Shown here one piece after another: positions 44,653 to 56,865 of a stretch of DNA of 64,000 nt. Position 1 is the stretch's first letter; the number at the start of each line of letters is the position of its first letter. The notes under the pieces are model-generated. The model made no database searches and was not told where the DNA came from. It saw only the letters and a program-made list of their open reading frames with translations. Made by a program: the position numbers and the translations under genes. Origin of the DNA: Pleurostoma richardsiae (Eukaryota > Ascomycota > Sordariomycetes > Calosphaeriales > Pleurostomataceae); the NCBI GenBank assembly GCA_030052745.1, contig JANBVO010000031.1, positions 62,001 through 126,000 of the forward strand, in the 5' to 3' direction.

Positions 44653-45939
44653 CTCGATCGATTGAAGCTGTCCTGCCGCGAGCTCGATTGTGCTTTAGGA
44701 TAACGGATGAAGTCTGTCGATGCGGGGAAAATGCCAGCCGGGGGAGGACGTTACCGGCACAGCCGTTAAGTACAATTCAACGGTCGACCAAGGAGAGGCC
44801 TCCGCACCGGAAGCGGGTAGCCATGCTGATGCTGTGCCACATAGAGCGCGTTCAGCAGCCAATCGCTTGTTCTAGCTCCTTCAACGGCGCGTGTGTTGGC
44901 GACGCCAAGATTGCTCTCGTCCCTTTGGCTACGTCAAAAAGGGGGAGGGATTAAGCTCAGCCGCACTTTAGGAGGGAACCTGGTGGATACATCAGCTCAT
45001 GGTCTCCCCGATCCATCCGCTAAAGAGTTGCAGGGAACGAACGTCACTGCAACCCAACAAGAGCGGTAGGATGTGTTTCTGCCAGGGAGTTTGTCTAATC
45101 ACAACTCATTTTGCTTCGGCTCCGTACTATCTTGGCTTATCATGAAGGGCTCTCAGAGCTGTTCGACCTTTCAGCCCATTCGTTCAGTTCTAGTAACGAC
45201 GATACTGCTATCAAAGCAGCAGTTTTGACAAAAAGGCGACCCGAGCTATCTGTCCGATGATTTCAGGGACCCTCTGAGTGGAGTTAAATTCTCCTATATC
45301 AACCACTCGGCGTAGCTTATCCTCGCGATCGTTGTTGATACGCTGCTGCGCTCTGTACGTCGATGAAAAAGCCACCTGGGTTTGAGAATAGTAAGGGACG
45401 GAAGGCCCAAATTTAGGTCGTTATGCCCTGCTGTGTCGCTAGATTGTTCGTACAAACATATCCTGCTGCTTATAACGCTTGTAGATGGAAGTAAGCCCAT
45501 CATCGTACCGTGAATTGCTACGTCGTTCAAGTCAACGACCGACTATACCATAAGTGGTGGCATGCAGGAAAGTGCTACGCATTGAGCGGGTGCAAACACC
45601 GAGTCAATGATGCCCTGGATGTTTTGCATGCCCTCTCTAATGATACGATTCCCTTTATCGTCGAGTATTCCTAATCGCTGATAGATGATACTCTATCTGG
45701 TATGGTCTACTTCAGGCAATGGAAACGCTGGACCGGCATTATGACAAGCGACGTGAAACCCACCAGAATAACCAGCATCTTGTGACGGTTACCATCACTT
45801 GACATTCAAATTTCTTCCTTCAAGCAGTTTTGTCTCAGTTATTCAACTTAAGTCTACGAAATGCAGTTTTGTACTGCATCAGTCTATGTGCCTCTGTAGT
45901 CCATCCGGAGACTCGTCCTACACTATCTAGGTGGCCCGA
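44653..45939. other. Intergenic between annexin and rhamnosidase
   Basis: 1.29 kb of no gene or recognisable repeat. It holds the annexin promoter and the 3' end of the rhamnosidase gene. Confidence 0.45.
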
Positions 45940-48736
45940 CTACGGCACATATTGAGAGTCAATCTTCAGCCCTTGGGGCCCTTGGATATGAGACGGCGGC
46001 CAGTCTGGATCTTCCTTCCAAGCAGTCTCGTAGTGATACTCTCCACTACCGATCACCTCTTCCACGCCGGGAAGCACCACCCTCGCCTGCCCATTCGGCG
46101 GCACCGCAACGTCAGTCACCATTTTGCCGCTCTCGCACCGCCAACTGACCGAGTACGGACCGTACGGAGAGTCAAAGGACGTGGTGGCGTGGTGCACTGT
46201 GTCTCCCGGCCGTGGCTGGATGAGCGCCGTCTTCCATCCGGGCGACGTCGGAGATAGGCCGCCCACCGTGCCGTGCAGAAAGTTACAGACGGAGCCTAGA
46301 GCGTAGTGGTTGAAGGAGGTCATCTGCCCAGGATTGATGGAGCCGTCGGGAAGCATCGAGTTCCAGCGCTCCCACTAAGAAAGATAAAGAAGCACAGGTT
46401 AGCATGAACCACCCTACGCTGCATTTTCACTGGCGAATATCATATTAACTCACGATAGTTGTGGCACCCATACGGACAGGGTATAGCCAGCTCGGGTCGT
46501 CCCTCTCCTGCAGCATCCGGTACGCCAGGTTCAGCATCCCATTGTCCGCCAGCACCCGCAGGATGATCGGCGTCCCCGCGAACCCGGTCGTGATCCGGAA
46601 CGCTTCCCACCTCGTCAGGTACTCCAGCCGCTCCCTTGCCGTGTCGAGGTGCCTCTCCTCCAGCAGCCCGAACCGCAGCGCAAGCGCGTATGCCGTCTGC
46701 GTGTCCGAGACGAGGCGTCCCCTCGGCGCGACGTATACCTCCCTGAACAGCCCTAGCAGCCGAGCCGCTTCCTCCGCGTATTGCCTCTGCTCTTCCGTCT
46801 TCCCCAGAACGCCGGCGACCTGGGACGCCAGTCCCGTCGCGTGGACGAGGTACGCGTTGGCGACGAGGAAGGGGTCCGTCGGGCCGTGGCCCGGCAGCGA
46901 CGGCGGCGCGCGCGGGTCGAGCCAGTCGCCGTACTGCACGAAGGTGCTGTCCCAGAGGCCGGACGCGTCGCGCGGCACGCCCTCGTCCAGCCAGAGACGG
47001 ATGCTCTCCCACTGCGCCTCGAGGACGGCCGTGTCGCCGAAGGAGGTGTACAGATCCCACGGCGTGACGACGGCGCAGTCAGCCCACGCGGCCATGGGGT
47101 GGCTCTGGTGGCCGCGGAGCTGCGGGGCCATGGGGATAGATGGCACGATGATGGGCACGACGCCGGTGCCCGTGTCGAGCTGGTCGGCGTATAGGTCCCG
47201 CATCCAGCTGCCCAGGAAGGCCGCCGTGTCGAAGAGGTAGTTGGCCGTGGGCGAGAAGACCTGGATGTCGCCCGTCCAGCCGAGGCGCTCGTCTCGCTGC
47301 GGGCAGTCTGTGGGCACGGAGACGAAGTTGCCGCGCATTGACCAGACGGTGTTCTCGTGCAGCTTGTTGAGAAAGCTGTGAGACGACGAAAAGGTGCCAG
47401 TGCGGCGAAGTTCGGAGGATATAACGATAGCGGTGAAATCGTCGAGACTGAGGGCGTCATACCCAGTGATCTCGGCGTACCTTGGATGAAGTTCTCAGGT
47501 GAGCGAAGGAACCTTCAACGCGGCATGACAGGCTTTGAGGGCAATCATCCAGCATTATCCTTACCTAAATCCGTGAAACGTGAATCTAGGCTCATAGCCC
47601 TTCGTCTTGCCACCGAGCTTGATAAGATCTTGGGGTTTCGCCGTCCTCAATGGTCTTGTCGCCAACTCGCCGTGCTCCAGCACCTCTGCAAACCTGATGA
47701 GCAGAGCGTCCCCTTCCTTCCCAGGGATATCCGTCTCGATCCTCACCCAGCCTACAAGATTCTGGCCGAAATCAAGTATCTTCATCCCCTTCGGGGTTGT
47801 GATGATCTCCTTTGGTTTGATCTCCATGATGCGCCGGACCGGCGCGACATCGGGCGAGATCAGCTCGGCAGATGGAAACGGTAGCTCTTCGCACCTTCCT
47901 CCAGCTTTTACTGAAGCTGGGGGTATAGACCATAACGGGTCGTCGAGCGTAGTGTCGAAGATCTCACCATCGTATATCTCGGAGGCGAGAAGTGGCCCAT
48001 CTAGGTATTCCCAGGTGCTGTCGGTCGAACACTCCAACTGCCCGTCTATCTCCAGTTGAGCTAGGAACCCCAGCCGGTCTCCAAAGATGTTGTAAACTCC
48101 GGGCCTCCCGAGCCTGCCCGCAAACCAACCCTCTCCGATGTATGTGCCAATGACGTTGTCCCCTTCGCTCAAGAGACCCGTAACATCGTAGGTCTGGTAA
48201 TGGAGGCGATGACGGTATGACTGCCAGCCAGGAGCGAGCACGTGATCACCAACGACCTTCCCGTTGATCTCGACCTCGTACATGCCGTGAGCGGTAGCGT
48301 AGAGGCGAGCCCGGCCTTTCTTAGAGTAGGTGAAGGTCTTACGGAGACGGAAGGGGCGCTTTGTCGTGTTGTTGCTCTGCAGCGGGCAGGTAATGAGCTT
48401 GGCACTCCAGTCGGAGCGGGAGAGCAGCGCCGCCTCGACAGTCAAGCACGCCCAGTCCGTTGCCGAGCCGTCCACTCCATGGGATTGCACCTTGATATGC
48501 GCGATCTCTCGAGACGACAGCGGCGATGACGGCCAAGGGACAAGAACCGAGTCAGGGGACTCTACGTGGTAAGACTCGTTTCTCCCATTTCGCGAGATGA
48601 CGATGTCGTAACTTGCCTGTCGCCAATTCTTTGATTTGGTCGTGTTGAAGCGCCAGGACAGGCGAGGTGATGAAGCAAAGACGCCAAAGCCATCGTGGTG
48701 GTGTTCTGCAGTGACCTGAGCTATTGTGACAGACAT
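45940..48736 (-). CDS. GH78 alpha-L-rhamnosidase
   Basis: Exons 47565-48736, 46454-47480 and 45940-46374 give 877 aa. GH78 enzymes remove terminal rhamnose from pectin and plant glycosides. Landmarks: N-terminal beta-sandwich SPRLSWRFNTTKSKNW, GWQSYRHRLHYQTYDVT and GEGWFAGRLG; the middle SVPTDCPQRDERLGWTGDIQ, which carries the catalytic acidic residues of the (alpha/alpha)6 barrel; SFVNHYALGSV-type SFNHYALGSVCNFLHG near the end. The first splice gives HGFR|YAEITGY, the second GATTI|WERWNSM, the family norm. No signal peptide at the ATG (48736), so the enzyme appears cytosolic or unconventionally exported. Confidence 0.94.
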
Positions 48737-49832
48737 TGTTATCTGGCTAGAGCGGAAGTTACCGTATCTGCCCAAGGTCGCGGAATAGGTAACATGAGAG
48801 ATTCCGAGGGAAACGTGAGACGTGTAGAAGCGTGGTGTATCCCGAAAAGGACATTTATCGGGCGTTCATCGCACCGAGATTCGCTACATCAACGACCGTT
48901 GACCGGCCTCGCAGTGCGCCGTATACCTTATTAGGTGTAGTGTAGATGGTGTGATCACCACCGACATCCACTGTGAAAACAACTTTATGACTGTTAGACC
49001 TGCATGGAGAGGTAATTACTCTTCCTCCTTCCGACGATATCACATTCTCTCTCAAATAGACCATTCATATCAAACGCAGATCGGGACGACGCCCAGCCTG
49101 AGGCCAAGCAGACCATCATGCACTTTTATTATGAGGATGGAGGCGGAACCGAAGATCCACGTGAGGACCCCAAACTTCTACCCTTGTAGCGTAGGCAGCC
49201 AAGCAGGTTGAAAAAAGGTGAATTGCAACCTGCGTCTCGAATCATGGAGGTGTTGTTTAGAAGGCGTTAGAAAGGAACATCGTGGTGGTGACAGCTCCTA
49301 CCAGGCTGTAATGAGGCAAGGACTCATGAAAGGATGCCGTGACATCGCATCGAAGGATCCTGGCAGGCGCGGATGTCTCTGTGGTCGAAATAGAGCCCAC
49401 GATGTCTGTCAAGAACCGCCTTAAGACACAGCAGGACGGTAGACATGGCCGGGCTACAATAGAGCAGGTAGGTAGATAGACAGATCGGAGCATTGCAATT
49501 ACCCTACCGAATACTTACGAGTGATTTCAAGGTGGCTACGCTGTTGATTCGAAGGTCCTTTCTGTTACGCTTATGGTGGAGCTAAGCGGAAGAGTCATGA
49601 CCTAGAAATTCCTCACAGGGAAGGAGAAATCTCGCGCCGCGCACAGTTGCTTGTTGACTAGAATCAATTTCTCAGACACCTATTGCCAGGGTAGACCTAG
49701 GTTCAGTAGCACTCCAGGTCTTCTCAAGTGCTAAGTACTCTGAGTGACCCATAAGACAACTTGCTTGTTCCGAGTACCTTCCAGCTCTGCCAGTCTCACT
49801 TCAGGACCTCTCTCTGCATCGCCAACCATCAT
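48737..49832. other. Intergenic, no gene seen
   Basis: 1.1 kb with no supported gene: rhamnosidase promoter and 3' region of the small unknown gene. Confidence 0.45.
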
Positions 49833-50203
49833 TTATAGCTTGTCGGTGACCCAAACGTAGCAGGGAAAGACGCAAGTCTTGATCCTGATGCTGGTGGGCA
49901 CCTCCACAATCGCCTCGAAGAAGCCGCCGTCGGGCTTCTCAACCTGCAAGCCAAGGTTGACAAATCGCTCGAAGATGGGAAGGCGATACTTGTGAAAATG
50001 AGGCGCAGCTCGAAATGCTGAAAGCCAAGAGTTAATGGATGTCTTATTGTCTTGCTTGATGGAAGCTTGAACTCACGATACTGGTCCAGGAGCTCGTTGC
50101 GCTTGCGCATAGTCGTGGTATTGGTCTGGATCTCGAAGACGAGCATCTTGTTTCTGGGGACGTCTCGAAGGTCGACGACCTTACCGAAGTGTCCAGAGCG
50201 CAT
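49833..50203 (-). CDS. Small protein of unknown function, about 103 aa
   Basis: Exons 50077-50203 and 49833-50017, intron 59 nt (GTGAGT..TTTCAG). The joined frame is open from ATG to TAA and reads MRSGHFGKVVDLRDVPRNKM at its start and TCVFPCYVWVTDKL at its end. It is mixed alpha/beta-like, has a strongly basic middle (TTTMRKRNELLDQY) and a hydrophobic aromatic finish. No signal peptide or transmembrane helix. I do not recognise a family. Coding status rests on the clean splice and the more ordered look of the spliced product compared with the unspliced frame. Confidence 0.5.
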
Positions 50204-51557
50204 CGTTTTGGTTATTGAAGTTGAAGCTGTGATTTGGGCTGGCTGGTAGGTGGTATGTTGTCTGGATACTCGAGCGGTGCCGCCTGCGAAGTGGTGTGTG
50301 CTTTGTGCTCTGGAGCGGAAGCAGCAGCAGCCAGAAGAATTCCGGGTTGTACCTCAACAATCAGCTTGCCTCCGATAAGGCTGAATGATTGATTTGCGTC
50401 TAACTGTAGCATTCAGTATGCGACTTATTGCCCTGGAGTTGACGACGTCCTCAGTGGCGGCTGGCTTATACCGTTGCTGTGCTCGCCGCTGACGCATAAC
50501 CACGCATGTTCGGATCCTCAAGGTGTAGCGATAACCGGTGGATAAGGACACTTCTTTAGCTTGTACCGATAGTGTTTCCTCTGGCTTGGAGGTTTGCTGG
50601 CGTTGTATGGGGGGTAATGTCTCGGCTGTTCACATCCATGTTGGAGGTTGTGCTTCGTCAGTTAATACTACATAATAAAGTGTATAGTCCCGAAAGCTTC
50701 AACAGTTGTTCCGACAGATAGACGTATCAGACTCGACCATCTTTCCAAGCAGGAGCAGCTGTTCACTTCAACCTTTAAATCCTCTTTAAGCATTGTAAGT
50801 ACTGACTTTCAGCTAATACAGGCCTCTTAGCCATTACCAACCTTCATATTCTAGAAAGGGGTTCACCTGACACCTACGTGGACTTTATCGGAGATAGCCA
50901 ACCTAGGAAAGGAACAAGTCTAGATGGGGTTTACGATAACACGCGTGATAAAATGTACATATCAAAGAGGATTGTAAAGCCAAGAAAGAGCACTAGCACA
51001 ACTTTGAACTATATTGCTTGTTGGCAACGGCCTGTGTAAGTTGACCTACTGCAAAAATCACGGGGAAGGATGGTTGTTGGCACGGGAGGACGAAGGTGCT
51101 GACGCCCAGACTGAACTACCACAAGGGGCCACTTATTCGGTGGCTAAAGGAGATATAAAGTGCTTATGCGGCATCTGGGACCGTCTATCGGTCAATTGTC
51201 TTCCCCAGACCTCTTCACTTACACGGCTGTTCTCAAGATGCCAGTGTACAACACCTGCAAATGTAAGCTCCATGATGGTCGTACCTATGAGATACCTTAG
51301 GTGCCTACACCTATGTATGTACGGAGAGGTACCTAGCATTAATATACGATGCACGTGGCGGCGGAGAGCTTGGGCCCCTCGGCTTCGGTGGGCCGCGGCC
51401 CACGGCGGAGCTGCGTGGAACGCGGAGCTAAAATTCCCTTTAAACCTGGTCTTTGGGACGGCCTCGAACAGCTGGACGAGGTAGAGCATCCGCATCGCCA
51501 TTCCTCAAGTCCACTGCTGCTTAAGTTCCGTTGAGCTCTTTCGGGACGGTACTCATC
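50204..51557. other. Intergenic divergent spacer
   Basis: 1.35 kb between the small unknown gene and the reductase gene, facing apart. No gene or transposon is supported. Confidence 0.45.
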
Positions 51558-52713
51558 ATGTCTATCAAGCCAAGACAGAAGACTGTCCTTATAACGGGGT
51601 AATGACCACAGCTGTTCCTGCCGGCTGGCCCTTGCATGCATGCGCTGACCTCATTGCGCCTACTACAGCTGCACTCCTGGCGGCATCGGCTATGCCTTGT
51701 GTCTTGCCTTCCAGCAACAAGGTGCGCGATTCATCCCCATTAGTCGCGCAAAGCCGTAGTACTGATACACCACCCCAGATTACCATGTCATCGCGACGGC
51801 GCGGAACCCAGCTGTCCTCGCAGACCTCGCCGAAAAGGGCATGAGCACCTTTGAGCTGGACGTGACGAGCGAGGAGAGCATCGCCGCCTGCAAGAAACAA
51901 GTCACTGAGCTGACGGGCGGCACCCTCGATGTCCTCGTCAACAATGCGTAAGCGAGTACCTTTCCTAGATAGCTGTCGTCTTCTTCTTCTCTTCCCCCTC
52001 CAGCCTTGACGCCCATCCGGCTTTCATCGACGAAAAGCCAAGGTTAACCCCTTCTCTTCTCATCTCTTAGTGGACGGACACACACCGTCCCAGCAACAGA
52101 CATATCCCTGCCGGACGTGCGTCTCACCTTCGAGACCAACGTCTTCGGCGTCATGGCCATGGTCCAGGCCTTCGCGCCCCTCTTGATCCCCGCCAAGGGG
52201 CTGATCGTCAACATCGCCTCCCTCGCCGCCGTGACGCCCTACGTCTTCGGCTCCGTCTACTGCGCCAGCAAGGGCGCCCTGGTCTCCTACTCGCGCACGC
52301 TCCGCCAGGAGCTCCGCCCCTTCGGCGTGCGCGTCATGACCGTCATGGCCGGCACCGTTAAGTCGAACATCAACTACCAGACCCACCGGCAGCTTCCCGA
52401 GGGCAGCGTCTACCGGCCCATCGAGGACACCTACAGGTGGCGGCTGACCTACTCGTCGACGCACGCCAGCGTCACCTGCGACGACTTCGCGCGCCAGCTC
52501 GTCGCGGCGGCCCAGCGCCGGGAGGCGCCCGTGTGGCTGCGCACGTGGCTGGGTCGGCCGGACTGGCTCTGGGCCGGCGGGATGGCCGGCCTGGCCTGGT
52601 TCGGGACTGTAATGGGGGAGTGGCTGCTCGACACGTGGTTCTACAGCAGGTTCAAGATGGCGGCGTTTGAGAAGATGTTGCGCAGGCAGGAGGCGGAGAA
52701 GAAGGGGAACTGA
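51558..52713 (+). CDS. Short-chain dehydrogenase, 1-acyl-DHAP reductase (Ayr1)-like
   Basis: Exons 51558-51598, 51669-51721, 51779-51947 and 52071-52713 give 301 aa. Ayr1 reduces 1-acyl-dihydroxyacetone phosphate in glycerolipid synthesis, on ER and lipid droplets. Rossmann motif TGCTPGGIGYA is formed by the first splice; next are ELDVTSEES, LDVLVNNAG (third splice), IVNIASLAA and the catalytic YCASKGAL. A hydrophobic helix near the C-terminus (LAWFGTVMGEWLLDTW) and a Lys-rich end fit membrane attachment. Intron 3 at 123 nt is longer than usual here and pyrimidine-rich. Exact substrate is inferred. Confidence 0.92.
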
Positions 52714-52856
52714 TCCGGCAGTGCTAGCCTTGCCGTACGGAGATGATCGGTCATGGGCAGTTGTAGGCGTTACTTCTTTGAGCAACGGCTTCTTTTCATT
52801 TTCTGTCACTCATCCTAAGCTGAGCTGTGTCCAATCTGATGCAACTTCCTCGTGCG

Positions 52857-54272
52857 TCAAGATCCCGTTTTGAAAACCATGTCGATGATAGATGGCATCC
52901 GCCATTCTGTTATTCCCATGGCGGCATATGCCTTCACAAACCACCAGCCGGTCAAGACAAACCAGCACCAGACCCAGGTGTAGCCAACCAGACGGTGTGT
53001 GACTTTCTGGAGGAGCGGATGGGTCTGAGAGAAGGCGACAATGCGACTTGACAATCCCGAGTCCCTTGAACCCTCATCACACACCATAGATCGTCTGTAT
53101 AAGCCTATGACAAGCGTCTCAATGACAGCCGCAAGTGGCTGGCTCATGAAGAACACCGTCATGTCGAATATGAGCTCCCCGAGCGATAGATAACCACTGC
53201 AGACGACGTAAAGGCTTATGACATGGCAGAAGCCGCTGACCAGAAACGCCGTCGCAAGATGGATCCCGTAGGCGACGAGGGAACGTCGCGGAATGCCGAG
53301 TACTTGTACGATGTAATGGCTGAAGCCGAGGACGGGCTTGAACAGGAAACTGTTAGTCGAACTTGCATCGTCACATGGTCTACACAAAGTTGGCGCACCT
53401 GCCGGATATAGCCGTGCCAGAACTTGCCCCAGACGTTGGCAACAGTGTAGCATTCGGTGATGTCACCGAAGACTGGAGGCCAGTCCTACAACAGGGTGTC
53501 AAAACCAATTACCCTCTGGCTTCCGCTAACTCCTAGGTATGGTTATGCTCACCTCTGGCTGGCTGAGACGTAGAGACATACTGATAGCAGCAATCGTCTC
53601 GAACTGCGTCCTCATGGCAGAGTAGATGGTGACGCCCATCAGCAGCTCGATGTACATGATCTCTGTAATGGTCGACCGGTCCCAGCTCCAGCCAGTCGGG
53701 ACCACAGCCGTCCTCGCCGCCACGACCGCGGCGTCAAAAGCCAGGTACGCCAGGAACGCGTACAGGATCCGCGCCGCGATGAATCGGCCCCGGGAGATAC
53801 CCGAGCGCTTCATCGCCTCCCGCCTCGCGTTGAGACCTCTGCTCCCGAAGTTCCACCCCACAGCTCGCGGAGTGGCAAGGAGGGCCGCGGACCAGCGAAG
53901 CTTGGCCCAGCTAAGCTCTGGCGGGACCTGCGCGCGGGGCTCCTTGGTGTCGTCGACGCGCCGGAAGTCCCGCTCGGGGACGTGGAGCAGCAGCCTCTCG
54001 ACGGCGCAGAGGACGAAGGTCCAGGACCCGGCGAGGGCGTACTTGTAAGGGCGCGTGGCGCCGGCGTTAGGGGGCCATCGCGAGACAGTGCAAGCGTAGT
54101 CGGTGATGACGATGAGAACCACGAATAGAACGCCTCGACCGGGGAAGGGTCGCAGGGTCAGGGGAACTATGAGGAGTATGGGGAGGGCGACATGGGGAAG
54201 GATATCCTGGGTGCGCATCGAATATATGGTGTCGGAGTCTGGATGACTTGGAGTCTGAATAGCGGCTGCCAT
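52857..54272 (-). CDS. Wax-synthase-like MBOAT acyltransferase (Tri7-like family)
   Basis: Exons 53553-54272, 53399-53485 and 52857-53336 give 428 aa. The family contains fungal membrane O-acyltransferases, such as the trichothecene acetyltransferase Tri7. Several membrane helices are visible (LPHVALPILLIVPLTLRPFP, YLAFDAAVVAARTAVV, LATAFLVSGFCHVISLYV). The wax-synthase signature region is DITECYTVANVWGKFWHGYI, with the conserved WH, and the later LVSGFCH supplies the second conserved His. Both introns keep frame; the second ends AAG rather than YAG. No toxin cluster is present, so the acceptor substrate is unknown. Confidence 0.85.
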
Positions 54273-55783
54273 ACTGAAGCGTGTGCCTGGGGACCGGCTA
54301 AGGGGCCAGTAAGCTGGACATTGATCGTGACGACCGACTGAAACAGAAACACAGGCGACGAAGTGTAAATTAGAGTTGTGCTATGCATATTTATCTGCTT
54401 TGGCTTACTGGCCGTCCTGGCTGCTCCGGTGACATATCACCTCATGTCTAGGCGTTCTTCAACTGTGGCTGCTGGAAAGATTCGCTATTGGGACGTTTCG
54501 CGACCTAGAACAGACGCCTCTGTCTGGGGGCAAGCAACTGGCACGACAGTGGGGTGACAGCCGGGCAGGCCCAAAGAGAAGACTCGGCCGAGTCTTGGCG
54601 GCTGAAAGCTGGCGTACGACGCTTCAATTGAAATACGATATGGCCAAGAGAAAATCCACCCTGACACCATTCACGGCCCGAGGGCCGCGTACTGCTTCGG
54701 TTCACACGTGCCCAAGCGAATTATGCAGCAGAAAGGAGGAAGGCGACTCCAAGCGGTAGCATCGGCTCAAAGAAGCATCGCAGCGGGAGCAGGCTTACTA
54801 TCTGCTTCAACTGCAGTACATGTAGAGATGAGCATCGAGCAGCTGACTTGACGAGGTCCTTGGGTAGCATTCGGCGTGATGAAGGCGAAAAGGCAAGAGG
54901 TTGACACAAGCTCCAGCTGGAACAAGAGGACTCCGCCAATCTTTTCAAAGGCTGTATAGTTCCTGCAAGAACTGCAAGGCAGGCAGACGGCGAGCTGTCA
55001 CTTGACGATGCTGGCCGCCAGAAGCGTCGGCAAGAAAGAGAGAGAGAGGTGGCTCCATGGAATCTGTCAAAGCTACTCGTTAGCTTCCCCCGTTCCTTCA
55101 GCGCAACGAGTGCTTCAGTGCGCGAACTGTGCGATAAGGTAGCTCAGATACAGGCAAGCGGTTTCATAGGTATTCCTCAATCCCGTCTTGAAACATATTT
55201 ATTGGGTTTGCATTCATCATTTTGATCGTGTTCAGATAGGTGTGGAGAGGTAGGGCGAGGCACATACCGTTCCAAGAGTTTTGAATCGTTTGTCGCCAGG
55301 CCACAGAGAGAACAGACTACGATCGCTGCGGCTTCGCTGCAGTCAAAGTCCCGTAGGCTGCATACTGCCGCAGCCCAGACCTTGCACTGGCTGGGCTTAT
55401 TCCAGAGTGCTGCTTAAGGGCGAAAAGCTGATGGAGGGGAGTGGGAAGGAAATTCCGGCGAGGACAGCAGAAACGCGAATTTTGAATGTGCCATGCTGAC
55501 ATAATACGGCGTCCGGCGGGCACATCTTTCTGCTTGCATGATTCTGGCGAATGAGAGTGGAGGAAGCTTGCTCCTCGTACAGCTCGTTGCTCAGCCCACC
55601 ATGAGCTGCGCTCGGGTGACGCAAGGAGCTCTCGAATCCCTTGTCTTGATGGTCCGGCTTCACCAGGCGGCAAACCAACTCCTGCCAGCCATCGCGATCT
55701 CGTATTCTTTAGTGCGGGTCGACTGAATACCATCTCCATCAGTTATTTTCGCTACATATCTCTTGCTTGGACCACCGCAAGCC
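54273..55783. other. Intergenic divergent spacer
   Basis: 1.5 kb between the acyltransferase and thioesterase genes, facing apart. No gene or transposon is supported; frames on both strands overlap and lack family features. Confidence 0.45.
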
Positions 55784-56865
55784 ATGTCGCTGGCACGGCA
55801 TCTGAAGCTGGCGCTGACCCTGGGCGCGCTGGTCGCCTCCTCCGTCGCTACCTCTCCCGCCTCTCCTTCCGCCCAGAAACCCCTCGATGATGATGGAGAC
55901 AACGATGACACGCCACTCCCGTTAGTCATCTGGCACGGTATGTTGATACCTCCCCCCTACGCTGGCTCCGTGCTCTTTCTCGAGAGCACAGATCTAACCA
56001 TCGTTGTGCACCAGGCCTCGGTGACGACTACGCCGCATCCGGGCTCCGCCAGGTGGGCGAGCTCGCCGAGGCTGCCAACCCGGGCACCCTCGTGTACTTC
56101 GTCCGCATGGACGAGAGCGCCTCCGCCGACCGCACCGCCACCTTCTCCGGCAACGTCACCGAGCAGGTCGCCAAGGTCTGCGCCGACCTCGCGGCCCACC
56201 CGATCCTGTCCACCGCCCCCGCCGTCGACGCCCTCGGCTTCAGCCAGGGCGGCCAGTTCCTGCGCGCCTACGTCGAGCGCTGCAACCGACCCCCCGTCCG
56301 CAGCCTCGTCACCTTCGGCTCCCAGCACAACGGCATCACCGACTTCCGCGCCTGCGCGCCGCGCGACTTCCTCTGCCGCGGCATCATGTACGCCCTCAAG
56401 AACAACGCCTGGTCGCGCTATGTGCAGGGCTCCGTCGTGCCCGCGCAGTACTTCCGCAACCCGACCGAGTACGACAAGTACCTCGAGTACTCCAACTTCC
56501 TCGCCGATGTCAACAACGAGCGGGAGTACAAGAACGCGACCTACAAGGAGAACATCGCCGCGCTGGTCAACTTCGTCATGTACATGTTCGAGGACGACAC
56601 GACGGCCATCCCGAAGGAGTCTGCCTGGTTTGAGGAGATCAACGGCACGGAGGCCACCCCGCTACGGGCGCGGAAGCTGTACACTGAGGACTGGCTTGGC
56701 CTCCGGGCTCTGGACCGCAAGGGCGGACTCCGGTTCCGGCTCGCGCCGGGCGAGCACATGCAGATTGAAGAGGCCCTCTTGAACGCGACGTTCAAAGAGT
56801 TTTACGGCCCGCTGAAGAAGACATTTTCGCGCGAGGCCCCAGTGGATAATATCAGCGAGCTGTGA
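55784..56865 (+). CDS. Palmitoyl-protein thioesterase (Ppt1/CLN1-like)
   Basis: Exons 55784-55937 and 56015-56865 give 334 aa. This lysosomal/vacuolar enzyme removes fatty acyl groups from S-acylated cysteines. Signal peptide MSLARHLKLALTLGALVASS is followed by LPLVIWHGLGDDYAASG, the oxyanion-side motif rebuilt by splicing. Nucleophile Ser is in ALGFSQGGQFLRAYVERC; further matches are LVTFGSQHNGITD, AQYFRNPTEYDKYLEYSNFL and the His segment LAPGEHMQI. Third codon positions are very GC-rich in exon 2. The intron is 77 nt with a CTAAC branch site. Confidence 0.94.

Noticed and set aside
53349-53398. Acceptor CTAACAG for the second intron of the acyltransferase
   Set aside because: It leaves the wrong phase and places the branch site against the acceptor; the AAG at 53337-53339 keeps the frame.
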